DNA from: Dama dama
Taxonomy: Eukaryota; Chordata; Mammalia; Artiodactyla; Cervidae
NCBI RefSeq assembly: GCF_033118175.1
Contig: NC_083698.1
Location: forward strand, 71,207,001 to 71,271,000
Reading direction: 5' to 3'
Length of the DNA: 64,000 bases
The notes beneath the pieces were generated by a model, which had not been told where the DNA came from, ran no database searches, and was given only the letters and a program-made list of their open reading frames with translations. The position numbers were made by a program, and so were the translations under genes. Position 1 is the first letter of the stretch. Each line of letters begins with the position of its first letter. Below, one piece after another: positions 32,103 to 44,275 of the stretch.

Positions 32103-33749
32103 TGAACGGTGCTTTAAAAAAGCAAATAAACGACCTCTCATGAAGGGCCACAGTGTCTGCCTCATGAAGTTGTGACCGGTGGCACTGTTTGTCGATATGT
32201 GTGACATGGCTTTTGGTGCTGGAGACATTTTGACTCAGACCTCAGTTCTCAGTCTTGTCTCCCGGGACGTGGAGAGAGGACAGGTCTCTCCTGTGCTCAC
32301 TGTACTTGCCTTCAAGATTCCCTCCCACCACTGTGAGCTGGTCTACACGCTATGGTGGCTGAAAAGTTTTGACACTGGCCACTGTGTGACCACAAAACCC
32401 ACAGCAGCCCTCCTCCCATCCAGGGCCTCTGTCCAGTGGACCCTCTCCTCCCGTAGAGGAGGCCTGCTGCTCTGGGGAGGCTGCCCAGATGTTCAGGTCC
32501 CACAGGCCCAGGTCGTCTCTGTGTGGCCAGGGCTGAGAGGCACCAGCGCCTCAGGCCCAGCTGTTTGGAGGCCCCCTGGCCTGAGAGTAGCCACCTGACC
32601 CTGAATTCAGGGAGTGATTTGACCCCAACACATCCATGGTTTGGATGGAAACCCAGTGTTTTGTTTGACCTTGACATGTTTCTCCAGATGCTGGGGTCTG
32701 GAGGTGGGGAGGTCCATCCCTGGCCCCTTGGGCTGCCCGCAGAGGCCTGGCCTGTGCCCCTCTGATCTATGGTGAGCTCTCACAGCGGCTGTCCACCCTG
32801 GCCACGTGGGAAAACTTCCCAGCTGAAGGCCCACCTGCTTCCTCTGTCGTCACCCTGACCCCGGACATCAGTACTTTCAGGCTCCCCAGTTCCTGTGCTG
32901 GGTAGGAAGGGCTGGAAACCACTGACACCAGCAGATCTCCAACCACACTGAGGCCCTATCTGGGCTGCAAACTGGGTCAGAGGAATAGTAAGAGCCCACT
33001 GACTTGTCGCTTCCATCTCATGAGTGACACACATCCTTCCAAATATCCCCAAAGTGTTTCTCAGCTCTATTGAGGCAAGACCCTACCACCACACATGCTG
33101 GGCTGGGCATAGACTTGGGCAGAACGTGGGACTGTGAAACTGGTGGGGGCTGGTCACTGAGTGTGTGCCCAAATCTGTGTACAGGACTTGGGGAAGGACC
33201 CTGTCCACAGTGACTTAAGGCCTGGCCTCTCATCTCTGCGGGCTCGGCCTGAATTAGGACAGACCCCATCTGTGCCCCGAATCTCATCTGATGTCTGTGG
33301 CTGCCTGTTGTCCAGTTTACTGGGGGCAGCTGGCCCCTTGGAAGGCCAGCTCTCCAGGGTGCCCATCTGGATCACCCCCAGCAGAGAAGGAAGGAGAAGC
33401 AGGCTCATGGACAGGCTCAGGGTGACTTAACCTAAGTGTGGATGGAGCCAGGCCCAGCTGCAAGTTGGTACCTTTTTGTAAAGGATTTGTGTACTCTGCT
33501 CCTCCAGAGGCCTGTTTAGGCAGGAGGTGCAGTGAGAACAACATGTGAGCTCGGTGTGCTGAGTGGCCTGCATTCCCCTCCCCACCAACAACCCCCTCCC
33601 CCGGCCGCCCCACGCCACCCCTCTCTCCTGGTGTCCCGATACTACTTCCTCCAGATCCTCCATGGCTTCCAGGGAACGCGGCTACATGCCCTCCACCTGC
33701 TCACCTTCTTCTCTGTGCCCACCTTTGAGACCTGAATTGTGTACCTCTT
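32103..33749. other. GC-richer single-copy block
   Basis: About 1.6 kb with no named repeat. Many overlapping frames of 60-140 codons occur on both strands (for example 32179-32598 plus and 32312-32677 minus), as expected of GC-rich DNA. I see no domain, and CG dinucleotides stay sparse, so it is not a CpG island. Confidence 0.5.
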
Positions 33750-33955
33750 TATGAACCCTGCATATGGACCCTTCCCCTAAATGGTCCTTCGAGTCTACTT
33801 TTCACTTACTCCTACTTATTTGTGTCTGGACAGCCTGACCCTGTTGGACTCTGCATTGCTTGAGGCCAGTGCATCATTGAATTTGACTCCTGCTCCATCC
33901 TGTCCCTCCAGTCAGGTTCCCGCCCCCAGTAGGTGGTGGCTGCATTAAGGAAGGA
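33750..33955 (+). mobile_element. Possible L2 3' end, sense
   Basis: TGGACTCTGCATTGCTTGAG, GAATTTGACTCCTGCTCCAT and CCCAGTAGGTGGTGGCTGCA follow the L2 3' end order (ACTGTGAGCTCCTTGAGGGC ... CAGTAGGTGCTCAATAAATG). Confidence 0.4.
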
Positions 33956-35649
33956 GTGAGGATGCCAGAGGTGAGGCAAAGGCCATCACTGTCCACAGAC
34001 ATGGATGTGCAGTACTGCCCTTGTGGGGGTCACTGGGGGAGCGCTCCTGGGCGTCTGACCCCAGGGAAGTGTGGGCAAAGGCTAGATCTGGCTCTCGGCT
34101 TCCTGTCTGGGCTGGAGGAGACTCAGGTCCCTGGCCCCAGGAGGGCTGGGCCAAACCAGAAAGGGGGTGGCCCAGGTGCGGGGTATGTGGTCTCCACGCA
34201 AGCCCTCACTGCATCACAGAGCAGCGGCAGAGCTTGTGTGCTGTAGTTCCCTCCACAGGACTTGTGATCATCAGGACTGCAAACAGCTGTGTCCAGCTTT
34301 TTAAAAGTTGTAAGATTTTATCTTCCTGGTTTATTTGGGGGCGGGGGGTAAATATTAAAAGAAACCAAGGACGATGTCCAAATATCATAGAGCCAAATGA
34401 TGCCAGTGATGCAAAAATAAGTGAATGGAATTCTATCCAGGAAAAAAACACATAATCACCTATGAAATGTGTTTTTGGTTGAAGGTGCATTCTCTCTGTT
34501 TCCCTTAGCCTCATTTCATTATATGAAAAATTATGTATTTTTTTTAAACTTCTGTATATTTTCTATTATAATTGTTATAGATTTTCCATCTGACAATATC
34601 CATATCATTCCCCTGCTCTGCAGTTTCTTACGACCCTGTGCCTGGGCTTCTTTCTGGCAGTCAGCGTATTTCACAGGAAAATCTTGAGTTTGGGTGCTCT
34701 CATATTTTAAACAGCCCTGATAGTCAGATTGTAATTAAGACTCAAGGAGACAGTGTACCAGTGTTGGCAGTACAGAGGCCCCAGAAGCACTGTTTCTGGG
34801 GGTGCCCCTGATTCCTTGATGAGGGGTCTCTTTCCCTGACCAGCTCTGTTCTGCTTTTCTTCTCTTGTAAAGCTATCTTTTCCAAGCCCTTTTTTCCCCT
34901 CCACCTTCTCCCTCCTCTAAACTGTTATAGATACTTTCTAGGCACCTGCAGGGTAGCACTTATCTTTTTTCCTTGTCATCTTCTGGCTGCTGATCCTTTT
35001 CCCCAACCAGACACAGAATCCTGAGGGCAAAAGAGTTCCAAGGAAAACCTTTTCAGCATTTGACTCTAATGCATCATATGTGGCCTTTGGCCTGAGTTGA
35101 TCCTTACTCCACTGTGCACCCCCACCACTAAGTGATGGCCTGTTATTCTCTATCACATTCAAGGCCATTGGCTGAGACCAAGGCTCCAGCTGAAGCCAAG
35201 ACCATCCAAGCCAGTGTGTGCCCTTGACACTTCCCAGCTTTAGGAATTCTTTACAGTCAGAGGGCAGGTGATGGTCCACCAGGGGTACTTGGCCACAGCA
35301 GTTGCTCATCAGAAATACACTGGGCTCCTAGGTTCCTGGTTGGCACAGTCACTCAGACTTCTTCTAAAAGCCAGAACAGGATGGCTAGATGGTTTTGGAG
35401 GCTGCCACTTCCCTTACCGGGTACCACTTTGGTCCTGAACTCTGTCTCAGCTTCCTGTTTGCCACCAGCTGAACTTGATTAAGGATACGTGGTTCATCTT
35501 GTTTGGTTGCCAAATCTTCTGTAGTCAATTCATGTACTAAATTGTATTCAGTCGGCCCAGGCAGGTATGAAAAAGTCCAGTCTAGTCCCCTCTCAGGCTG
35601 TGTTCTCTCCAGTGTGGTCTGACTTTAGCTTGATAAAGGGGATGGGGTC
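33956..35649. other. Single-copy sequence
   Basis: About 1.7 kb with no named repeat. A G-rich patch (GGGGGCGGGGGGT) lies near 34337-34350. The 144-codon frame at 34021-34455 has no domain. Confidence 0.5.
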
Positions 35650-36022
35650 TCCTTTGTGCCCACTGTTATGGAATGAACATTCAGAGGCTGAAGCCCTAGC
35701 CCTCAACGTGACTGTATTTGGAGACAGAACCTTTAGAGAAACAATAAGTGTTAAAGTTAAGCCTTGACCCAGTACAACTGGTGTCATTATTAAAAGAAGA
35801 AGAGATATTGGAGCTCTCTCTGCATTCACAGAGCAAAGACCATGCGAAGATACAGCGAAAAGACGGGCGTCTATAAGCCAAGGAAAGAGGCCTCGGAAGA
35901 ACCAACACTGCCAGCATCTTAATCTTAGACTTCTGTCTTCCAGGACTGTAAGAGAATTGTTATTAAAGCCACCGATCTGTAGTATATTGTCATGGCAGTC
36001 CAAGAAATCTAAGAAGCATACC
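35650..36022 (+). mobile_element. MLT1/MST-like MaLR LTR, sense
   Basis: Opens TGTTATGGAATGAACATTCA, then CTGAAGCCCTAGCCCTCAAC, TGTATTTGGAGACAGAACCT, GTACAACTGGTGTCATTATT, CCATGCGAAGATACAGCGAA, AGCCAAGGAAAGAGGCCTCG, GACTTCTGTCTTCCAGGACT and GTCATGGCAGTCCAAGAAAT. This is the full LTR order without internal sequence, hence a solitary LTR. Confidence 0.87.
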
Positions 36023-36319
36023 ATGACCTTCTCCTCTACTTCCTGTATTCCTCATTCTTGCCTCTGGTTTCTCCAAGGAGGAGTTGGTGGAGGAAAAGAG
36101 ACAAAGATTGAAAAGTCTTACTTTTAAGTGACTCAGTTAAGGCTTGAGCCCTTTGACCATGGCCATGTGTCATCTCTCAAGAGGCATTTTTGTGGATTCC
36201 TCGGAACCCTCTCCCACAATGGATGCTAACCAGCTATTTGCTGAGATGGGCAATGATCTCACCTCTGGTTCCAGGTCATCCATATTCATGTGTTTTCTCT
36301 GTGGACCTTGACTCTGTAG
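36023..36319. other. No feature recognised
   Basis: Spacer without a family I can name. Confidence 0.5.
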
Positions 36320-36723
36320 AGATTTTATCAGTCAGGATGGTAAGCTGAGTAGGTGAGCTGTGTAACAAACCCTAACATCTCAGTGTTGGGGTTAGACTGG
36401 ACTTTTTAATACCTTGTTCCTGGACCCTTGTGGGTTACCTGGGTGCTCTGTCCTGTGTCATCCACAGGCCAGGTTCCAGGCTGAAAAAGCAGTCACCAAC
36501 ACCTCCTTGACAGCCATCACAACACAGAAAGAGGCAAATCATTTGCTGGCCCTTAAAAGTTCTACCTGCAAGTGACCCACATCATTTATGTTCATATTTT
36601 AATAGTCAAAGCAAGTCACTTGGCCACATCCAACCTCAGTGGTATGGGACAGAGTGCAACCTCCTTGGTGGCCAGAAAGAGAAAAGTAGGTAAATGCCCA
36701 CTCTCTGGTCACATCTCTGCAAT
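36320..36723. mobile_element. Ancient repeat-like sequence, family unknown
   Basis: AGTCAGGATGGTAAGCTGAG, GTGTAACAAACCCTAACATC, CATTTATGTTCATATTTTAA, CAAAGCAAGTCACTTGGCCA and GGCCAGAAAGAGAAAAG resemble blocks of an old mammal-wide repeat that I recall but cannot name. The BovB remnant begins abruptly at its right edge. Confidence 0.3.
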
Positions 36724-37817
36724 GGAATTCCAGAAAAACACCTACTTCTGCTTCATTGACTACACTAAAGCTTCTGGCTGTGTGGATCACAACAAACTAT
36801 GGAAAATTCTTAAAGAGATGGGAATACCAGACCACCTTACCTGGCTCCTGAGAAATCTTTATGCAGGTCAAGAAGCAGTAGTTAAAACTGGATGTGGAAC
36901 TACTGACTGGTTCATAATTGGGAATGAAGTGTGACAAGGCTGTATATTTTCACCCTGCTTATTTAACTTCCGTGTAGAGTACATCATGCGAAATGCTAAG
37001 CTGGATAAATCACAGGCTGGAATAAAGATTGCTGGGAAAAGTGCCAACCTCAAATATGCAGATCATACCACTCTAATGGCAGAAAGTGAAGAAGAACTAA
37101 AGAGCCTCTTGTTGAGAGTGAAAGAGGAGGAAAAACTGGCATGAAACTCAATACTGAAAAACTAGATCATGGCATCCAGTCCCATCACTTTATGGCAAAT
37201 AGAAGGAGGAAAAGTGGAAGCAGTGACAGATTTTCTTTTCTTGGGCTCCAAAATCACTGCTGCCATGAAATTAAGATGCTTGCTCTTTGAAAGGAAAACT
37301 ATGACAAACTTAGATAGTGTATTAAAAAGCAGAGACATCAATTTGCTGACAAAGGCTTATATGGTCAAAGCTATGGTTTTTCCAGTAGTCATGTACAGAT
37401 GTGAGAGTTGGACCATGATGAAGGCTGAGCACTGAAGAACAGATGCCTTTGAGCTGTGGTTCTGGAGAAGACTCTTGAGACTCCCTTGGACTGCAAGGAG
37501 ATCAGACCAGTCAATCCTAAGGGAAATCAACCCTGAATATTCACTGGAAGAATTGATGCTGAAGCTGAAGTTCCAATACTTTTGGCTACCTGATGCGAAG
37601 AGCCGACTCATTGGAAAAGACACTGATGCTGGGAAAGACTGAGGGCAAAAGTAGAAGGAGGTGGCAGAGGGTGAGATGGTAAGGTAGCTTTACTGACTCT
37701 ATGGACATGAATTTGAGCAAACTCTGGGAGATAGTAGAGGACAGAGTGGCCTGGTGTGTTGCAGTTCATGAGGTCACAAAGAATTGGACATGACTTAGCA
37801 ACTGAACAACAACTATC
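36724..37817 (+). mobile_element. BovB (RTE LINE), 5'-truncated, sense
   Basis: About 1.1 kb of the 3' part of BovB, starting abruptly in the RT domain (GAATTCCAGAAAAACACC) and running through the RT, the C-terminal region and the 3' end (GAATTGGACATGACTTAGCA, then CAACTGAACAACAAC). The element is normally about 3.2 kb, so two thirds are missing, the usual outcome of incomplete reverse transcription. Several stops and indels show it is an old, dead copy. Confidence 0.95.
36727..37600 (+). pseudogene. BovB reverse transcriptase, decayed
   Basis: One frame carries RT sequence from motif A onward. Motif A reads FIDYTKASG, whereas the 58-kb copy here has FIDYAKAFD. Motif B is interrupted by a TGA at 36932-36934 just before QGCIFSPCLF. 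Motif C is YADH instead of YADD (tat gca gat cat at 37055-37066), losing a metal-binding Asp. Further in-frame stops lie at 37142, 37163 and 37433. The frame is otherwise kept to the C-terminal WTARRSDQSILREINPEYS region, so decay to that point is mainly by substitution. It cannot encode an active enzyme. Confidence 0.92.
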
Positions 37818-39579
37818 AAAATGGTTCAACCCTGAGACTCCGCATCTCACCCATGGAAACTCACACCTTCACCCCTCCACGTATGTGAATGAACCATTCT
37901 CCAGCTACAATCTTCTCTTTAATGCTCCAGCCAGGCTCTCACCTTTAGATGTTTCCATGTGAGAATCAGATATGAGATCTTTATTGCTCTCAATTCCTGG
38001 GGTCACCTGTCCAGCTCTCCCAGTGACTTGAACTGCCCCTCACCAAGCTGGTGGTTTGGAAGAGTGGAAAAATACCCCCACTTTCCCGTGGAGGGAGACA
38101 AAATGTACAACACACCAATAAGTCTCTCCAAAATCATTTCTCCCGACTTTCTTATTTATCCTGGAAGAAGATGATAAGCTAAGAATCTCAAGACAGATAA
38201 ACAACACACAGTGTTTTTTATCTACCATATTCAGCCTCCAGGAGTGTCTCTATAAGGAAAGTTTCATTTAGCATCCTATTATACACAGATTCTCAGACAG
38301 AAGGGATTGGAGTCCCCAACTCATCCCTTCCAGGAGGTTTCTAGAATCTTTGGATATATCTGAATCTTTGAATACTATCATCACTTCTATAAACAAATTC
38401 CAGGCTTAACATAACAGTCCTCTTCCCTAAGTAAGTAACATGCAAACATGCATACATCTAGGCATAAGTTAAAAACCTTGCTAGGCAGACAGCTGCCCCA
38501 CCACATGAACTTTAGATTGCTTGGCTGGTCATTTGGAAGCTGGATTGATAGAAAATCTGGATGTAGAGTCATGAAAAGATGGCAGTTATCCTAGCCAGAA
38601 AGTTTGGGGTCTGAATAAGATGAAAATAATGGAAACAGGAAAGTCCAGAGAGATGATGAAATGAACAGAATTTATTGATCTTTCTCATATTAAGTAAAAA
38701 GCTGCAACTTTATAAAAACATGTGAGTAAAGACTAGAAGGTAATAACCATGATATAAAAGCCATAATGTTGAATGTTGATAGAATTTTGAGTCCTCTCAC
38801 CCCAAGAAATCTTTTAAGTTGTTAGAGAACAAAAAAGTCAGGAATGTCTTCCAGGGGTTAAGGAAAAGAATCCATTTAAAGGAAGACAAAGGCATCCATA
38901 GACTCTGATAGCAGAGCTAAGCAGTTTACAATCCTTGGCTAATATATCTGGTTCCAAGTTTTCTGGCACTTAAAGCCAAAGGAGACCCCAGGTTATGCAG
39001 ATTTAAATTTCTGACAACAGAAAACAGATGCCTCTAATTGTAGAGACTAAAAATTTCCTGGAAGGGAACTCACAGAAGGATTTATTACTACTTGTAGTAG
39101 GCAATACATTCCACCACAGTTTTATAAGAAATATTATTGAACTTCTTAGTACGAAACTCCATATGGGCAGAGGATGGGCCTGTGAACTCATTTCAATGAC
39201 TTTTTCATGAGAAACTCGGCTCTGTGAATTCCGACACTCAGAGCCCAGAGGTGCAGGCAGATATCACCCCCATTAAACCCAGTCTCCCAGATTCAGCATC
39301 AGAGACCAGCTCTTGCCCATAGGGGAAAGGCCCAAGTCTGATCAGGGCACTTTCTTTAATCATCACATTAAGAACCTTGGACTTTCCTAAATGAGACAGA
39401 GTACCATTGAACCAGTTTAATTAAAGAAAATAGGGTTGGATTTATGTTTCAGGAGTATCTCTGGTTGAATTATCCATTGTTAATTAAGGTAGGAGGGAGA
39501 GAACCCAGTTAAGCAGTTTTTTTAAAAAAGAGGTAAGACATAATGAGAATAGTCCGAACTAAGGCACAGCGTTGGGACA
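37818..39579. other. AT-rich single-copy sequence
   Basis: About 1.8 kb without a repeat I can name and without a credible frame. Confidence 0.5.
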
Positions 39580-39990
39580 GAGAAGAGGGGATGGTTTTGA
39601 GAAATAAAATCAACAGAACAAAACAAGTGACTAATTGGATAAGTTGATGACAGAATCCAAGTAGACAAACAAGACTATTCTAGCCTAGGCTGCTGGGTGG
39701 AGTGTTGCCTAAAATGAACACAGATTGTGTGAGGAGTGTGCACATGCAAAGCCAGTGTAAGTAGTTGATCCACTGAGGGAACCAGAAATGTGAAGATGCC
39801 TCAGGGACTCAGGTTCAGTAAAGAGACAGGGTTGGAAGTAAACTTTGGGGCACAGGTGATCAGTAGGTGAGGGTTGCAACTTTGAGAGTTGATGAGATGA
39901 CCCTGGGTGAGTGTGAGGCGGGAGAACACTTGTGGTGAGGACCAGCCTTGGGTGGTGGAGTGAGAGGTTGCAGAGGATAGACCAGAAAAG
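39580..39990. mobile_element. Ancient LINE 3'-region fragment
   Basis: TTTGGGGCACAGGTGATCAG, TTGATGAGATGACCCTGGGT and GAGTGTGAGGCGGGAGAAC, with GGATAGACCAGAAAAGCAGG after them, follow the same mammal-wide repeat as 5880-6475 (its GATGAGATCACCCAGGGAGT region). Diverged; strand not assigned. Confidence 0.38.
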
Positions 39991-40073
39991 CAGGCATCGG
40001 CCAAAGTGGGGCCAGCATCCCAGACATCCAGCAGATTCGAGTGTCCACAGGGAGCAAACGCATCCCAGATGGT

Positions 40074-40102
40074 TCAGCTGCTGCTGCTGCTGCTAAGTCG
40101 CA
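40074..40102 (-). mobile_element. Tiny Bov-A2 3'-end scrap with CTG run
   Basis: GCTGCTGCTGCTGCTGCTAA followed by GTCGC is exactly the outer edge of an antisense Bov-A2, as at 46980, but nothing of the body follows. It lies 44 bp before a Bov-tA. Confidence 0.6.
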
Positions 40103-40145
40103 ACAGTTCTTTGTATCAGTTCTTTGAAATGGCTCGTTAAAAACA

Positions 40146-40357
40146 CGCGTGTGTGCTCGGTTGTGCTCAGTTGTCCGAGTCGTTACAACCCTGTGGATTG
40201 TAGCCTGCCAGGCCCTGTCCATGGACTTTTCCATGAATACTGGAATGGGTTGCCATTTCCTACTCCAGGGGATCTTCCTAACCCGGAATCGAACACTACT
40301 CTCTTGTGTCTGCATTAGCAGGCAGATTCCTTACCACTGCACCACCTGGGAAGACCT
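40146..40357 (-). mobile_element. Bov-tA SINE, antisense, TSD
   Basis: TGTGTGCTCGGTTGTGCTCA, GTGGATTGTAGCCTGCCAGG, ACTGGAATGGGTTGCCATTT, B-box complement region GGAATCGAACAC and head complement CACCACCTGGGAAGACC. TSD GTTAAAAACA / GTTAAAAATA at 40136-40145 and 40358-40367. Confidence 0.95.
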
Positions 40358-40367
40358 GTTAAAAATA

Positions 40368-41344
40368 TGGATGACTTTTTAAATGGTTTATTTCAAAAAT
40401 AAAACTATGTGATGCCAAAATCTTCAAGATTTGAAATGAGAAATAAAATTGTATTCTAAGACTCAAGAACAAAGTCTTACTTTCCTGTTTGCAGGCTTAA
40501 TAGTAAAACACACTAAAAATATCCAAAGAAAAATAACTATAAAAAACAACACTCCACCCACCAACCTTCACTCTTTTTTAAAAAATAAGGAACAGCATTG
40601 TGGATTTTCTAAAAGTCATAAATTGTTTTTATATTTTTAAGTAATGCAATAACCACATGTTTAATATGAATAAAATATGACTAAAAAATTTTATGTGTTG
40701 CTTTTGGAAAATGCTGAATTTTCTACTTGTATCTAATATAAGCCAGTCCCTCTTTTAAAATAAGTTTCCAAAAAGATCATATTTAACAGTTAAAAATTAT
40801 ATATCAAAGATAGAAGTAAGTAATTATACCATTTGTCTTAAAAATAGTTCATGTCATAATAGCTCTGTATAAAACAGGATTAGAATCAAGTAAAGCTAGT
40901 TAATCTTCAAGCATTTTAAGATGGTGTATAAAAAGCAAAATCCAGCTCTTCCCATCTGGCCTGCAGGCCTGAAGGACTGCTCAGGAAATCCTCATGCCAG
41001 GGGTCTGCATTAAGAATTCTTGGGTGTCAAGATCCTGGAATGTTCACACATTTTAAAAACTACCCTTCCCAAATGTTCAGTCTGAGAAAGGACTGATGAC
41101 TTATGACTTATTTGGCAAGATACATCAAAGAAAAATGATTTTGATAATAGAGAGGTTAATATAGCTTTTTTAAAAATAGAAAGAGCATTTTAATTAGATT
41201 ATTGCATCCCCCACATTTTGGTGGTTTGGAGCACATGAATGATAAGAGAAATCCCCTTGTCTAAGTTTCAATAATCAGAAAGTTCAGGTAAACAGACATT
41301 TCAGTGGTATTTGCAATTACTATATGAGGAAGGGAGACAGGAAA
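40368..41344. other. Very AT-rich single-copy sequence
   Basis: No gene or named repeat. Poly-A/T patches are common. Confidence 0.5.
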
Positions 41345-41487
41345 TGAACACTTGTTAAAATTCTACTGTGTCCAGAAACCTGTCTGGTTGCTCAATTAAT
41401 TCTTAGAACAACTTTTCAGGGCAGGGATTATTATTCCTTTTTACCAGTGAAAAATAGCACACAGAGGGTTAAGATAAATTACCCACA
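41345..41487 (-). mobile_element. MIR SINE remnant, antisense
   Basis: TTCTACTGTGTCCAGAAACC, TTCTTAGAACAACTTTTCAG, GGATTATTATTCCTTTTTAC, CACAGAGGGTTAAGATAAAT follow the reverse MIR order. Confidence 0.7.
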
Positions 41488-41504
41488 CTAACTAAAATAT
41501 TTTA

Positions 41505-41789
41505 GTTCGATCCCTGCTCCAGAAAGATTCCACGTACTGTGGAGCAGCTAAGCCTGTGTGCCACAACTACTGAACATGTGCTCTAGAGTCTGAGAGGCTA
41601 AAGTACTGAGCCCACGCGCCACGACTATCGAAGCCCTCGAACCCTAGAGCCTGTGCTCTGCAACAAGAGAAGCCACCGCAATGAGAAGCCTAAGCACTGT
41701 AACGAAGAGTAACTCACAAGAAATCCTGTATACAACAATGAAGACTCAGCACAGCCCAAAACAAAATAAATAACTATTTTTTTAAAAGT
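41505..41789 (+). mobile_element. CHR-type SINE, head-truncated, sense
   Basis: Begins within the B box (AGTTCGATCCCTGCTCC) and continues GGAGCAGCTAAGCCTGTGTG, ACAAGAGAAGCCACCGCAAT, GAGAAGCCTAAGCACTGTAA, CAGCACAGCCCAAAACAAAA and an (AAAT)-type tail. About 50 bp of the tRNA-like head are missing. Confidence 0.9.
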
Positions 41790-41976
41790 GGCATATCTGT
41801 GCAAAGACATACACTACTGCCTTGAGGCTGTGCGAACCGCATCAACAACATGGTGAATTCATCTGCCAAACAAAACTGAGCAAAAGACACCAGAAACACA
41901 AATATGCAAATGGAAAAGTTTATTAATACACAATTCAAAGCTAAGCTAGACTGAACTGCTAGGGACAGATATTTAG
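41790..41976. other. No feature recognised
   Basis: Short AT-rich spacer. Confidence 0.5.
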
Positions 41977-42203
41977 ATGTGTGTTGTGCTCCGTCTCTTC
42001 AGCCATGTCTGACTCTTTGTGACCTCATGGATTATAGCCCGCCAGGCTCCTCTGTCCATGGGCTTTTCCTGGCAAGAATACTAGAGTGGGTTGACATGCC
42101 CTCTTCTGGGGGATCTTCCCAAGCCAGGGATCAAACCCACATTTCTTACGTCTCCTGCATTGCAGGTGGATTCTTTACCCACTAAGCCACCTGGGAAGCC
42201 CAC
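41977..42203 (-). mobile_element. Bov-tA SINE, antisense
   Basis: GTGTGTTGTGCTCCGTCTCT, CATGTCTGACTCTTTGTGAC, CCCGCCAGGCTCCTCTGTCC, B-box complement (GGGATCAAACCC) and head complement AAGCCACCTGGGAAGCCC. The tRNA/BovA junction has a duplicated TTCTTACGTCTCC-type segment. No clean TSD. Confidence 0.94.
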
Positions 42204-43401
42204 ACACTTAGACTACAAAGAAAAGCAAGAGGATGAAGATCCCCAAATCAGGACAGTGGTCCCTGCTAGGGCAAAGCGGGGTGATCCACAAGGGACTGTC
42301 TCAGGGGCTTCCTGCCACAGGCAGGGCAACCACGTGATAACTGTTGCTTAGATTACATTGAAATTGTGTTGTATTTCACAATAAAGAGTTGGCAAAGCTC
42401 AAATATGTGTATATTTGATATATATGTGCAGATTTAGACATATACACACACTTCATATACATGTATCCTATATTTGCTTGTGAATATAAATATTGCATCT
42501 GATTTTTTAACTTTTTGTCCTTTGACTTCAATACTTAGCAAAATAAACATTATTACAGTGAACTGAAGAGTTCATTTTACAAAGGAAGGAAAATCGGCCT
42601 GCCTTGGACTTGCCAGCTGGTTGTGGCTCAGGCTGGGCCATTGGAGGGGCAGAGAAGTGGGGGCAGACCAACATTCCAGAGGGGAATTTATGGCTTTGCC
42701 TGGACTAATAAAATGTGTGAGCGGCTTGCTCCAGGCCTAGGGCTCGCCTCTGTGAGCTGGGTTAGCTGAGGAATGCTCGGGTGTTTTGACAACCATGAGA
42801 GCCCAGCGGGCGGAGGGGCTGCAGGACAGAGCCTCTCTGTGTGCTGGCCAGGCCCCAGGAGGCCCTTCTCACTGCTCCCCTTTTCTGACAGTGCTTAGAC
42901 CTAAAAGCAGCTTCCCTCCAGCTCTAAAACACCGGGACTCCTTTTCTGCTCAGAGGGAAGGCAATGACCTGTGCCAGGCCTAAAAGTGCACATGTTATTT
43001 CCTGCACGGCTCACCGGTTGCAGACCCCTTTCCTCCACCCTCCCTCTCTCGCAGGGTCACTTCAGCCTCTTCCCAGCACTGAGTTCAAGGCAGGACCTTG
43101 AACCCTGTGCAGCTCACCTGCTCTTTGAGCTCCTCAACCCAGAGCAACTTCTCTTGACAACAGCCCTGGCTCCACATGATGAGGTTACAAGGAGCTGTTC
43201 CAGCCTCCCTGAAACAGAACACCGACAGCAAATGCCTGGTGCTCTGGGCCAGCCTGTGACACCAAAGGGTGATCCCAGGCGATGAGGTGAGAATACAGGA
43301 CATCCAGACCCTAACTGTCCTCCACAAAACACGTGCACACACTTTTCTAAGCTTGCCAGAGACCAAGCTGCTGCCCCTGGTGGCGTTTTGGTTTGAATTT
43401 T
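42204..43401. other. Single-copy sequence
   Basis: About 1.2 kb, AT-rich to 42570 then GC-richer. Overlapping frames near 42786-43366 (up to 104 codons) have no domain. Confidence 0.5.
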
Positions 43402-43752
43402 TTCAGGTTTAATTAATTTATTTTATTTTTGGCTGGACTGGGTCTTCATTGTTACTTGGGCTTTTTCTTTAGTTGTGGCAAACAGGGGCTGCTCTCTACT
43501 TGCAGCGTGAGAGCGTCTCTTGCTGTGGCTTCTCTTGTTGCAGAGCATGGGTTCTAGGCATGCAGGCTTCAGTAGTTGCAGCATGTACGTTCAGAAGTTG
43601 GGACTCCTGGTCTCTAGAGCACCGGTTCAGTAGTTGTGGTGCACGGATTTATTTGCTCCAGGGCTTGTGGGTTCTTCCCAGACCAGGGATCGAACCTAGG
43701 TCTCCTGCGTTGGCTTGCGGATTCTTTACCACTGAGCCACCAGGGAAACCCT
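43402..43752 (-). mobile_element. CHR-type SINE, antisense
   Basis: TTAATTAATTTATTTTATTT tail complement, GGCTGGACTGGGTCTTCATT, CTGTGGCTTCTCTTGTTGCA, B-box complement (GGGATCGAACC) and head complement GAGCCACCAGGGAAACCC. A TTTGAATTTT repeat on both sides (about 43392-43401 and 43760-43769) is a likely TSD. Confidence 0.93.
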
Positions 43753-43769
43753 GGTTTGATTTGAATTTT

Positions 43770-44265
43770 GAAGCACTTGAGTTTTTCAGCAATTGTTTCT
43801 CAAACTTTACCAATAATGAGCTTAATAAAATTGTCATTATTCAGCCCCAGGTTTTATAGTGGAGGCCAGGAGTTACAACATACTTAACAATGGTCTCTCT
43901 TAAATGCATGTCCTTATGCATCAACTGCCCAAAAGAAACAAATCAGTATATCTTCTCAAGTCTGCCATTTATTTTTATAAATTAAGCATAAAAAGCTGAG
44001 ATCATTGCATTCTTATGCCAAAGTCTATTGACTTTAACTGGGTTTTAAATACTTTTGGAAGTTAAATCTTTAATCAAAATGATTTCTTTGCTTTCTGAAA
44101 ATAAAGAGAGAAATAAGGAGAATACGCTCTAATGTGTGAGCAACAACCAGCCCTCTGCCCAGAAATTTTCCAACATGCCAGACCCTGCACAAGTGGAGGG
44201 AGCAGGAACCTGGCTCAACGGAGGCCAGGAGGACAAGGACTGGTACAGTTACTGCTAAGAGTCAC
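43770..44265. other. AT-rich single-copy sequence
   Basis: No gene or named repeat recognised. Confidence 0.5.
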
Positions 44266-44275
44266 CATCTCCAGG

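Noticed and set aside
32179..32677. Overlapping 139- and 121-codon frames on opposite strands
   Set aside because: Expected in GC-richer DNA; no domain, no CpG island, no splice pattern.
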